From positions 3,635,001 to 3,699,000 of the forward strand of contig NZ_JALPKR020000002.1 of NCBI RefSeq assembly GCF_023195515.1: DNA of 64,000 nucleotides, in the 5' to 3' direction. The position numbers and the translations under genes are program-made. This stretch comes from Variovorax sp. S12S4. Its GTDB lineage: Bacteria > Pseudomonadota > Gammaproteobacteria > Burkholderiales > Burkholderiaceae_C. The notes beneath the pieces are model-generated. The model did no database searches and was not told the DNA's origin. It was given only the letters and a program-made list of their open reading frames with translations. Positions 56,896 to 64,000 of the stretch are shown one piece after another (the first letter of the stretch is position 1; the number at the start of each line of letters is the position of its first letter).

Positions 56896-57009
56896 CGGGG
56901 GCCAGTGTATAGAGATCGAAGGCCGTCAGGGTGCACCCGCCAATCTCCTACAAACCTTGGTGCGGGCAACCGATGCTTTGTAGAAGCGGACTCATCCATA
57001 TTGGCTGCC

Positions 57010-58061
57010 ATGAACAAGAAAACCCATCTCCTGCCCGGCCCTGACGTTCACGGCCTGCGCGAACTCCCGGGGTTGCGGGTGGAGGGCTACAGCCTGCAGC
57101 TGCGCGACAAGGACGGCTTTGTGGGCGATCAGGCCAGCCAGACCGCGTTCAGGGAACTGCTCGAGCGCTGGCGCAAGCGCCGCCGCAAGGCCGGCACCGA
57201 CCCGCTCGGCAAGGAACACTCGCGCGACCTCAGCAAGAAGCAGCTCGACCGCATGCTGCAAAAGACCTCGGCCGCCGGTGACCTGATGCACGGTGCCATC
57301 GAGGAATTTGCCGAGGAGCTGGCCTTCGTGATCCAGCGCTTCACCCGGCAGCCTTCATGGAAGAAGGTCGAGCGCATCGTGGTGGGCGGCGGCTTCATCG
57401 AAAGCGACGTGGGCGAGCGCGCCATTCTGCAGACGGCAGCCATTCTTGAAGACATGGGCGTGCACGTTCAGCTCGGCCGGCTGTCGCACGATGTGGACGA
57501 TGGCGGCCTGATCGGCTGGGTGCACCTGACACCGCCGGCCATGCTGAAGAAGCACGACGCGATTCTGGCGGTGGACATTGGCGGCACCAATGTGCGCTGC
57601 GGCATTGTGAAGACACGCCGAAACAAGGCGCGTGACCTCTCGATGGCCAAGGTAGTGCAAAGGGAGAAGTGGCGCCACGCCGACGACGGACCCAACCGCA
57701 CCGACATGGTCGAGCGCATCGCGCTCATGCTCGAGGACATGGTTCGCTATTGCGAGCGCAAGGACATCAGCCTCGCACCCTTCATCGGTATTGCGTGCCC
57801 GGGCCTGATCCGCAAGGACGGCTCGATCGAGCGCGGCACGCAGAACCTGCCCGGCGATTGGCAGAGCCGGGCGTTTCACTTGCCCGGTGCGCTGTGGCGC
57901 CGCATGCCGATGATCGGCTCCGGCCCCACGCTCATCCTGATGCACAACGATGCGGTGGTGCAGGGGTTGAGCGAGTTGCCTTTCATGCGCGACGTTTCCC
58001 ATTGGGGGTGCTGACCATCGGCACCGGCCTTGGCAACGCGAGCTTCACCAATACCTTCTAG
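57010..58061 (+). pseudogene. glucokinase-like (ROK/ASKHA fold) protein gene with a one-base frameshift
   Basis: From ATG 57010 the frame has an unrecognised N-terminal 180 residues, then an actin-like ATPase domain: DAILAVDIGGTNVRCGIVKT (phosphate 1), PFIGIACPGLIRKDGSIERG and LILMHNDAVVQGLSEL. It stops at 58014 after SHWGC. One more G in the GGGGG run at 58003-58007 would give SHWGVLTIGTGLGNASFTNT, restoring the second phosphate motif and ending at 58061. The restored protein has about 350 residues. It is a probable sugar kinase or related ATPase of unknown substrate. Confidence 0.8.
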
Positions 58062-59602
58062 TTTCCCGGCGTGTTCGGCGCCGCCGGCATGTCGCCGCCG
58101 AGCGCCTTGTAGACGGCCACCATGCCTACCGCCATGCGGCTCGTGCTCTGCGCCTGCTCGCGCCGTGCCTGCAGCAGCGTGCGGCGGGCGTCGAGCTCGA
58201 CGCCGAAATCCGTGAGCCCGTTGGCATAGCGCGCATGCGCCAGCGTGAGCGCGTCGCGGCTGTGGCGTTCGCGCTCGGCCAGCTCGGCGTGGCGCTGGCG
58301 TTCGGCGGCATAGGCATTCAGCGCGGAATCGATCTCGTGCCACGCCTTGAGCACGGTCTGCTGAAAGGCCACCGCGGCCTCCTGCTGCTGCAGCTCGCGC
58401 AGCGTGACCGTGCTCCGGCGCCGGCCGTTGTCGAAGATGGGCAGGCTGATCGAAGGCCCGATATGCCATTGCCGGCTGCCCCATTCGCCGAAACGTTCGC
58501 TGCCCACCGATTCGAAGCCGAAGCCTGCCCCCAGCGTCACACGCGGATAGAGATCCGCCACGGCCACGCCGATGCGCGCGGTGGCGGCATGCAGTTGCGC
58601 CTCAGCCGCGGCAATGTCGGGCCGGCGGCGCGCCAGGTCCGAAGGCAGGCCCAAGGCAAGCTCGGGCAGCGGCGGTCCCTGCAGTGCTTCGAGCGTGTCG
58701 TTTGCGCGGCCGGCTTCCGGTGCCGCAAGCTCGGCGTTCAGCGTACCGGGCATGGCGCCGGTCAGCAGCGTGATCTGGTTCATGACCTGCGCCTCCTGCT
58801 GCAGCAGCGCCGGAATGCGTGCCTTCAGTTCGGCCAGCTGCGTGCGCTGCCGCGTCGGGTCCAGATCGGTGACCAGGCCGCCATTCGCACGCGCCTGCAC
58901 CAGTTCGAGCGATTCGGCCGCGGCTGCAATGTCGGCGCGCGCCAAGCGCAGTTCGCGCTGGGCGCCACGCAATTCGAAGTAGTTGCGCGCCACCTCGGCC
59001 TGCACGCTCAGCTGCACCTGGCGCAGCAGCGCCGCCGATGCGCCCGTGTCCGCATCCGCGGCCTCGATGCTGCGGCGCACGCGGCCCCACAGGTCGATTT
59101 CCCACGACGCGTCGAAGCCGGCCTGGTAGAGGTTGTAGGGCTCGCTCAGCGTGCGTATCAGCTGCTCGCGGTTAGACACCGACGAACCCAGCGCGTCGAT
59201 CATCCGCGTGGCGGCGCCGGTCTCGCTCTGGCGCTGCCGGTTGACGCCGCCGCTGGCATTGAGCTGCGGGCCCTGCTGCGCCGCCGCCGCGGTGCGCTGG
59301 ACGCGGCTTTGCGCAAAGCGCAGGGCAGCGGTCTGGAGGTCGTGATTGGCCGCGAGCGCGCGGGCCTGCAACTGGTCGAGCAGCGGGTCGTTGAAGGCTT
59401 TCCAGTCGCCGGACGCGGTGGCCGTGGGCGCAGCATTCCGCTCGGCGCCGAGCAGTGCCGGCGAGCCGCCATGCCATGCGGACCAATCCGCCGGCGCCTG
59501 CGCCTGCGCGGGCCGGTGGTCGGGCCCCACGGCGCACCCCGCAAGAAGAAGCGCGATCGCGGAACAGGAGAAGGACAAGAGGAGGGTTCGTGGTGCGGAC
59601 AT
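58058..59602 (-). CDS. NodT-type outer-membrane efflux factor (lipoprotein)
   Basis: A 514-residue outer-membrane factor. The lipoprotein signal is FSCSAIALLLAGCAVGPDHR (lipobox LAGC). Two OEP repeats follow, with QTAALRFAQSRVQRTAAAAQ near residue 95 and YNLYQAGFDASWEIDLWGRV near 160, and the second set near 320-480 (AEAQLHAATARIGVAVADLY, LTDFGVELDARRTLLQARRE). It would form the TolC-like exit duct for the ABC pump encoded upstream. Its TAG shares the CTAG with the stop of the convergent glucokinase-like gene. Confidence 0.93.
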   Translation of the reverse strand: MSAPRTLLLSFSCSAIALLLAGCAVGPDHRPAQAQAPADWSAWHGGSPALLGAERNAAPTATASGDWKAFNDPLLDQLQARALAANHDLQTAALRFAQSRVQRTAAAAQQGPQLNASGGVNRQRQSETGAATRMIDALGSSVSNREQLIRTLSEPYNLYQAGFDASWEIDLWGRVRRSIEAADADTGASAALLRQVQLSVQAEVARNYFELRGAQRELRLARADIAAAAESLELVQARANGGLVTDLDPTRQRTQLAELKARIPALLQQEAQVMNQITLLTGAMPGTLNAELAAPEAGRANDTLEALQGPPLPELALGLPSDLARRRPDIAAAEAQLHAATARIGVAVADLYPRVTLGAGFGFESVGSERFGEWGSRQWHIGPSISLPIFDNGRRRSTVTLRELQQQEAAVAFQQTVLKAWHEIDSALNAYAAERQRHAELAERERHSRDALTLAHARYANGLTDFGVELDARRTLLQARREQAQSTSRMAVGMVAVYKALGGDMPAAPNTPGN

Positions 59603-59617
59603 GCAAGGCTCCCGGGT

Positions 59618-60736
59618 TCAGACCAGGCGATGGCGAAACAGCCAAGCTGCCAGCGGCAGCGTGACAAGGGCGATGATCGAAAGCGGAATCAGGTTGTGCC
59701 ACACGGTGGCCAGGCCCACGCCCTCCAGGTACACGCGCTGCACTAGGTCGATCGCAAAGCGCAACGGGTTGGCCATGGTGATGACCTGCAGCGCGTGCGG
59801 CATGTTGCGCACTGGCGTGGTCAGGCCCGACAGCAGCATCATCGGCATCAGCAGCACGAAGGTGTAGAGCATGGCCTGCTGCATGTTGGCCGACACCGCC
59901 GAGATCGACAGGCCGATGCCCACGCTGGCCACGGTGAAGAAGACCAGCCCGGTGTAGAGCGTGGCCAGGGAGCCCGCCATCGGAATGCCGAACCAGAACA
60001 CCGCCACCAGCAAGATCAGTGTTGACTGCGCGAGCCCGACCAGCACCGGCGGCAACGCCTTGCCGATCATGATTTCGAGCGGCGACATCGGCGTGACCAG
60101 CAATTGGTCGAAGGTGCCTTGCTCGCGCTCGCGCGCCACCGAAAGCGCGGTGAGCAGCAGCGTCTGCAGCATGCTGAGCGCGGCGATCAGCCCGGGCAGC
60201 AGGTTCCACCGCGTCTCGAGGTTCGGGTTGAACCATGCACGCGATTCGATGGTGAGCGGGGCCATGGGCGCGCCGGCACGCGTGCGCAACTCGGCGTTGT
60301 AGCGCTCGACCACCGAGCCCACGTAGCCGGCCGCCGAACCCGCGGTGTTCGAGTTGCGCGCGTCCAATATCAGCTGGATGGCCGCGGGCTGGCCGGCGCT
60401 CAACTGCTGCTCGAAGTTGGGTGCGATCTGAATCACCATCAGCGCCTTCTCGGTGTCGATCACCTCGCGGATATCGGCCTGCGTGCGCAGCGTTGCCACG
60501 CGGTGAAAGACGCCGGTGCTGTCCAGGTGCGCAATCAGCTCCGTCGACGCACCCGTGCGGCTCTGGTCGAGCAGTGCATAGGGCACGTTCGAAAGGTCAT
60601 ACGTGGCGCCGTACCCGAAGATGAGGCTTTGCATGATGGCCGGAACGAACAGGATCACGCGGCTCGCCGGATCCTTGAGGATGGCGAGCAGCTCCTTGCG
60701 GCAGAGGTTGGCGATGCGCAGCAGAAAATCGGTCAT
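59618..60736 (-). CDS. ABC-2 type permease (YbhR/YhhJ-like), second of the pair
   Basis: A 372-residue ABC-2 permease. One N-terminal helix (ASRVILFVPAIMQSLIFGYG) leads to a large periplasmic domain (about 45-170), then five helices with LSVAREREQGTFDQLLVTPM, the conserved cytoplasmic loop that contacts the ATPase. It pairs with the permease at 60750-61886. Start 60736 drops 23 residues of upstream frame. The set exports drugs or amphiphiles by analogy with YbhFSR. Confidence 0.9.
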   Translation of the reverse strand: MTDFLLRIANLCRKELLAILKDPASRVILFVPAIMQSLIFGYGATYDLSNVPYALLDQSRTGASTELIAHLDSTGVFHRVATLRTQADIREVIDTEKALMVIQIAPNFEQQLSAGQPAAIQLILDARNSNTAGSAAGYVGSVVERYNAELRTRAGAPMAPLTIESRAWFNPNLETRWNLLPGLIAALSMLQTLLLTALSVAREREQGTFDQLLVTPMSPLEIMIGKALPPVLVGLAQSTLILLVAVFWFGIPMAGSLATLYTGLVFFTVASVGIGLSISAVSANMQQAMLYTFVLLMPMMLLSGLTTPVRNMPHALQVITMANPLRFAIDLVQRVYLEGVGLATVWHNLIPLSIIALVTLPLAAWLFRHRLV

Positions 60737-60749
60737 GGGGCGCCTTCCT

Positions 60750-61886
60750 TCAGTCGAGGCTCTTGCGCGTGACAGCGCGGGCAAGCAGCAGCAGCCCGAC
60801 CGCATAGGCCACGAGGATTGCGCAGTTGCGCCAGATCAGCGGCCAGACGTCGCCCGCGAGAAACAGCGTCTTGATCAGGTCCATGAAGTAGGTGGCCGGC
60901 AGCACATGCCCGATGGCGCGCACCACCGCGGGCACATTGCGCAGGTCAAACAAAAAGCCCGACAGCATCATCGAAGGCATGAAGGTCGCGATCAGCGCTA
61001 CCTGGCTTGCAAGAAACTGGTTGCGCGTGACGGACGAGATCACGAGGCCCAGGCTCACCGCCACGATCAGGTAGAGCATCGAGCTGAGCACCACCGCGAA
61101 CAGCGAGCCGACCATGGGCACCGCGAACAGGAAGCGCGCGGCCAGCAGGCACAGCGCCAGGCCCAGCATGCCCACTGCAAAGTACGGAATGATCTTGGCC
61201 ACCAGTATTTCCACCGGCCGCACCGGCGTGACGAACAGCGCCTCGAGCGTGCCGCGCTCCCATTCGCGCGCCATCACCAGGGCAGTGAGAAATGCGCCGA
61301 CCAGCGTCATGATGAGCACGATGAGCCCTGGCACCAGGTACCAGGTGCTGGTGTTCGCGGTGTTGAACCACATGCGCTGCTCGACGGTTACGCGGCCGAT
61401 GACGGGGGCGTCTGCGCCGGTGGTGCGCCCGCCGCGGTCGGCCTGCCGCACGGCCGTTTGCGCGAGAGCGCCGCTCACATAGGCCAGGATGATGGTCGCG
61501 CGCCCCGCGTCCGCGCCGTGCACGATGAGCTGCACGCGCGCGTTGCCCGCGGCCAGCGAGCGCGAAAAGTCGGCCGGCACGCGCACGATGCCGTCGATCT
61601 TGCGCTCGCGCATCAATGCCTCGGCGTCGTGCATGGAGCCGAGCAGCACGGGCGCGATGGTGGGCGAAAGCTGCAGGCCGGCAATGGCTTCATGCGCCGT
61701 GGGCGAGGCGTCCTCGAGCACCACGCCCACCGGTGCGTTCTTCACGTCGAGCGACATGCCGTAGCCGAAGATCAGGATCAGCACCATCGGCAGCAGGATG
61801 CCGATGGCCAGGTTGCTGCGGTCGCGCAGCAGCTGGCGAAACTCCTTGCGCGTGAGCGAGATGAGCCGGGTCCAGAAGCCGCTCAT
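60750..61886 (-). CDS. ABC-2 type permease (YbhS-like), first of the pair
   Basis: A 378-residue ABC-2 permease with the same layout: helix 1 (NLAIGILLPMVLILIFGYGM), a periplasmic domain (VGVVLEDASPTAHEAIAGLQ onwards) and a five-helix bundle with TALVMAREWERGTLEALFVT as the coupling loop. It starts with an ATGA overlap after the ATPase gene and is followed by its partner 13 bases on. The two should form a heterodimeric channel. Confidence 0.91.
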   Translation of the reverse strand: MSGFWTRLISLTRKEFRQLLRDRSNLAIGILLPMVLILIFGYGMSLDVKNAPVGVVLEDASPTAHEAIAGLQLSPTIAPVLLGSMHDAEALMRERKIDGIVRVPADFSRSLAAGNARVQLIVHGADAGRATIILAYVSGALAQTAVRQADRGGRTTGADAPVIGRVTVEQRMWFNTANTSTWYLVPGLIVLIMTLVGAFLTALVMAREWERGTLEALFVTPVRPVEILVAKIIPYFAVGMLGLALCLLAARFLFAVPMVGSLFAVVLSSMLYLIVAVSLGLVISSVTRNQFLASQVALIATFMPSMMLSGFLFDLRNVPAVVRAIGHVLPATYFMDLIKTLFLAGDVWPLIWRNCAILVAYAVGLLLLARAVTRKSLD

Positions 61887-63691
61887 GCCGCCACCTTCTC
61901 GCTTTCCTTCTCGCCTTTTTTCTGGCGCTCTTGCCGACGCGCTTTCTCGACGATGCCGATGAACGCCTGTTCCATGTCGATGCGCTGTTCGCCTTGCTCG
62001 CCGTCCATCGCCTGCGCGCGCACCTCCCGCGGGGTGCCGATGGCCAGCACCTTGCCCGCGTCCTGGATCACGATGCGGTCGCAGTATTCCGCCTCTTCCA
62101 TGAAGTGGGTCGTGATGACGACGGTGGTGCCGCCTTCGGCCAGGGCCGTGATGCGGCGCCAGAACTCGCGGCGCGCGAGCGGGTCGGCGCCGCTGGTGGG
62201 TTCGTCCAGAAAGAGAATCTCGGGTTCGTGCAGCAGGCCCGTTGCCATGGCAAGGCGCTGCTTGTAGCCGCCGGGCAGCTGTCCGCTGGGCGCGTCGAGT
62301 TCGCGCTCCAGGTCGAACTGGCGCAGCACGGTGTCCATGCGCGCCTGCAGCTTCTGTCCGCGCAGGCCGTAGGCGCCGCCGAAGAACGAAAGGTTCTCGC
62401 GCACGGTAAGGTTGCCGTAGAGCGCGAATTTCTGCGACACGTAGCCGATGCGCTGCCGGGCCTGCGCGCGCGCATGGCGCAGGTCGACACCGGCCACGCG
62501 CAGCTGGCCGCCGCTTGCGGGCAGCAGGCCGCAGAGCATGCGAAAGGTGGTGGTCTTGCCCGCGCCGTTGGGCCCGAGCAGACCGAAGATTTCGCCGCGC
62601 CGCACGGAGAAGCTGGTGCTTGCCACGGCCACGAAGTCGCCGAAGCGGCGCACCAGGTCTTTCACTTCGATGACCACTTCGCCGGGCTCGCCCGCGGCCG
62701 GAGCAAGGCTATCGGCCACCGCTGGTTGCGCCACTGCAGCGGGCGCCTGCTGCGTGCGCAGCAGCGTCATGAAGCCGTCTTCAAGCCGGGGCGGCACCGG
62801 CTCGGCACGGGCGCCGGCCAGCAGCGCCGCAAGCGCGGCGTCGCTGGTGCCGGGCCGGCGGATGAAGCGCACCTCACCGCCGTGCGGCACGGCATCGACG
62901 ATGTCTTGCTGCGCATCGAGCAGGTGGGCCTGCATCAGGCGCGGTGCTTCGCCCGGCGGCGGCGTGGCGACGAAGCACAGGCCCTCGGCGCGGTCGCGGA
63001 TCTCGGCCGGCGTGCCTTCTGCGACGAGCTGGCCTTCGCGCAGCACGAACACATGGCTACAGCGCTCGGCCTCGTCGAGGTACGCGGTGCTCACGATGAC
63101 GGAAAGTTTTTCTTCATCGACCAGCTGCTGAACGATCTGCCAGAGCTCGCGCCGCGAGAGCGGATCGACGCCCACCGTGGGTTCGTCCAGCAGCAGCAGG
63201 TCGGGCGAGCGCACCAGCGTGCAGGCCAGGCCGAGCTTCTGCTTCATGCCGCCCGAGAGCTTGCCCGCGGGGCGGTCGGTAAAGCGGCCGAGGTCCGTCA
63301 TTTCCATCAGTCGCGCATAGCGTTCGCGCCGCTGCGCGGACGGCACGCCGTGCAAGTCGGCGTAGAGGTCCAGGTTCTCCTGCACGCTCAGGTCTTCGTA
63401 GAGGCCGAAGCGCTGGGGCATGTAGCTGATGCGGTCCTGCACCGCTTGCGGGTCGGCGGATACATCGATGCCAAGCACGCGCAGTTCGCCTTCGTCGGCG
63501 CGCATCAGGCCGGCCATGAGCCGCAGCAGCGTCGTCTTGCCCGCGCCGTCGGGCCCGACCAGCGCGGTGAGCGTGCCGGCGGGAATTTCGAGCGACACGC
63601 CGTCGAGCGCGTGCACGGCTGTCTTCGACGCCTTGACCGTGAAGCGCTTGTGCAGCGAGCGTCCGCTGACGGCTGGCTCAGCGCGCAGCAT
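61883..63691 (-). CDS. double ATP-binding subunit of an ABC exporter (YbhF-like)
   Basis: A 602-residue protein with two complete ABC domains. Domain 1 has Walker A LVGPDGAGKTTLLRLMAGL, signature LSGGMKQKLGLACTL and Walker B LLLLDEPTVGVDPLSRREL. Domain 2 (from about residue 340) has LLGPNGAGKTTTFRMLCGLL, signature LPGGYKQRLAMATGLLHEPE and FLDEPTSGADPLARREFW. A linker of about 100 residues joins them. The LPGGYKQ signature differs from LSGGQ as is usual in this group. GGAGGG seven bases before ATG 63691 supports the start. It powers the two permeases downstream. Confidence 0.94.
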   Translation of the reverse strand: MLRAEPAVSGRSLHKRFTVKASKTAVHALDGVSLEIPAGTLTALVGPDGAGKTTLLRLMAGLMRADEGELRVLGIDVSADPQAVQDRISYMPQRFGLYEDLSVQENLDLYADLHGVPSAQRRERYARLMEMTDLGRFTDRPAGKLSGGMKQKLGLACTLVRSPDLLLLDEPTVGVDPLSRRELWQIVQQLVDEEKLSVIVSTAYLDEAERCSHVFVLREGQLVAEGTPAEIRDRAEGLCFVATPPPGEAPRLMQAHLLDAQQDIVDAVPHGGEVRFIRRPGTSDAALAALLAGARAEPVPPRLEDGFMTLLRTQQAPAAVAQPAVADSLAPAAGEPGEVVIEVKDLVRRFGDFVAVASTSFSVRRGEIFGLLGPNGAGKTTTFRMLCGLLPASGGQLRVAGVDLRHARAQARQRIGYVSQKFALYGNLTVRENLSFFGGAYGLRGQKLQARMDTVLRQFDLERELDAPSGQLPGGYKQRLAMATGLLHEPEILFLDEPTSGADPLARREFWRRITALAEGGTTVVITTHFMEEAEYCDRIVIQDAGKVLAIGTPREVRAQAMDGEQGEQRIDMEQAFIGIVEKARRQERQKKGEKESEKVAA

Positions 63692-63716
63692 TCAACGTCC
63701 CTCCGAGCATGCGGTC

Positions 63717-63825
63717 TTGCTCCTTCCCCTTCCCGGGGAAGGTTGGGATGGGGGCAGGGCAGAGCGCCCGATGGACACGCCGCTTGCCCCCACCCCAGCC
63801 CTCCCCGGGAAGGGGAGGGAGCAAT
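63717..63825. repeat. GC-rich inverted repeat between the adaptor and ATPase genes
   Basis: The left arm (63717-63761, TTGCTCCTTCCCCTTCCCCG onward) and right arm (63784-63825, ending GGGGAGGGAGCAA) are imperfect reverse complements of about 42-45 bp separated by about 22 bases. The GCTCCCTCCCC/GGGGAGGG pattern with a CCCCACCCCAGCCCTC core is like a dispersed palindromic repeat common in beta- and gamma-proteobacterial intergenic DNA. It interrupts the efflux operon between adaptor and ATPase genes. Confidence 0.75.
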
Positions 63826-63853
63826 GCGGGACGACGAGCGATGAGGTTCGCCA

Positions 63854-64000
63854 TCACGGCCTGCCGTTCGAAGTCAGCTGCAGCCGCACGGTCGCCGGCA
63901 TGCCGAGCCGCAGCCGGTCTTCCTTGTCGTCGACCATCACGCGTATTTCATACACAAGGCTGCTGCGCAGCTCTTCGGTCTGCACCGTCTTGGGCGTGAA
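63854..64000 (-). CDS. HlyD-family membrane-fusion (adaptor) protein, C-terminal end (partial)
   Basis: The minus-strand frame enters from the right edge and stops at 63854. The 48 residues (FTPKTVQTEELRSSLVYEIR, then DKEDRLRLGMPATVRLQL) match the C-terminal beta-barrel end of HlyD/YbhG-type adaptors, where FTPxxVQTxExR and LxxGMxAxV are typical. It should be the first gene of the efflux operon, bridging the inner-membrane ABC complex and the outer-membrane factor. Confidence 0.85.
   Translation of the reverse strand, partial: FTPKTVQTEELRSSLVYEIRVMVDDKEDRLRLGMPATVRLQLTSNGRP

Overview
The window reads as a chromosomal segment of a high-GC beta-proteobacterium of the family Comamonadaceae, most likely Variovorax or a close relative. 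The basis is the roughly 65% GC coding style, five orphan Bug/TctC-type periplasmic receptors (a family greatly expanded in Comamonadaceae and Alcaligenaceae), a PHA depolymerase, and best-remembered relatives for almost every protein. The genus is inference from recognition, not from a database search. No phage, transposase, CRISPR array, tRNA or rRNA gene is visible; this is mostly core and metabolic-accessory chromosome.

Layout. 0-9.6 kb: the end of an M20 peptidase with a Bug receptor, an alpha/beta hydrolase, a long inverted repeat, MetY, a CBS protein, a Bug receptor coupled to an adenosine-deaminase-like enzyme, a frameshifted LysR gene, PhaZ and a GST. 9.6-13.7 kb: a compact minus-strand cluster (DOPA-dioxygenase-like, DUF4166, membrane-anchored SRPBCC, SAM methyltransferase, DCC thiol protein) headed by a GbsR/MarR regulator, with two near-identical 20-bp operator candidates. 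13.8-19.1 kb: a PA0069-type radical SAM gene behind a nearly perfect LexA box, gluconokinase and 6-phosphogluconate dehydrogenase converging, and small housekeeping genes. 19.1-24.8 kb: the glutathione-dependent formaldehyde module (adhC, hydrolase, fghA), a Rieske oxygenase whose Rieske and catalytic iron sites lie on two proteins, and aroQ. 24.9-29.7 kb: the SpoVR-YeaH-PrkA operon with a 0.6-kb AT-richer leader. 30.3-36.3 kb: dnaJ, dnaK, grpE with a sigma-32-type promoter, FKBP, an HxlR-like regulator and psd.

36.4-53.1 kb is the functional centrepiece: two divergent operons that together encode non-phosphorylative uronate/aldarate catabolism. The minus arm carries uronate dehydrogenase, an SMP-30 lactonase, a DctPQM TRAP importer, galactarate dehydratase, an SDR, a periplasmic beta-propeller lactonase and two Bug receptors. 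The plus arm carries a FadR-type regulator, a Bug receptor, 5-keto-4-deoxyglucarate dehydratase, an NTF2-like lipoprotein, glucarate dehydratase and a semialdehyde dehydrogenase. Uronate would be oxidised, its lactone opened, the aldarate dehydrated, and the product converted to 2-oxoglutarate. The same core, TAGTTGTACGA, occurs before the regulator and before the Bug gene of the plus arm.

53.1-64 kb: an MFS exporter and its divergent LysR gene, a binding-protein/permease fusion of the glycine-betaine type without a nearby ATPase, a glucokinase-like gene broken by a one-base deletion in a G tract, and an ABC-type tripartite efflux operon (HlyD adaptor, double-ATPase subunit, two ABC-2 permeases, NodT-type outer membrane factor) running off the right edge.
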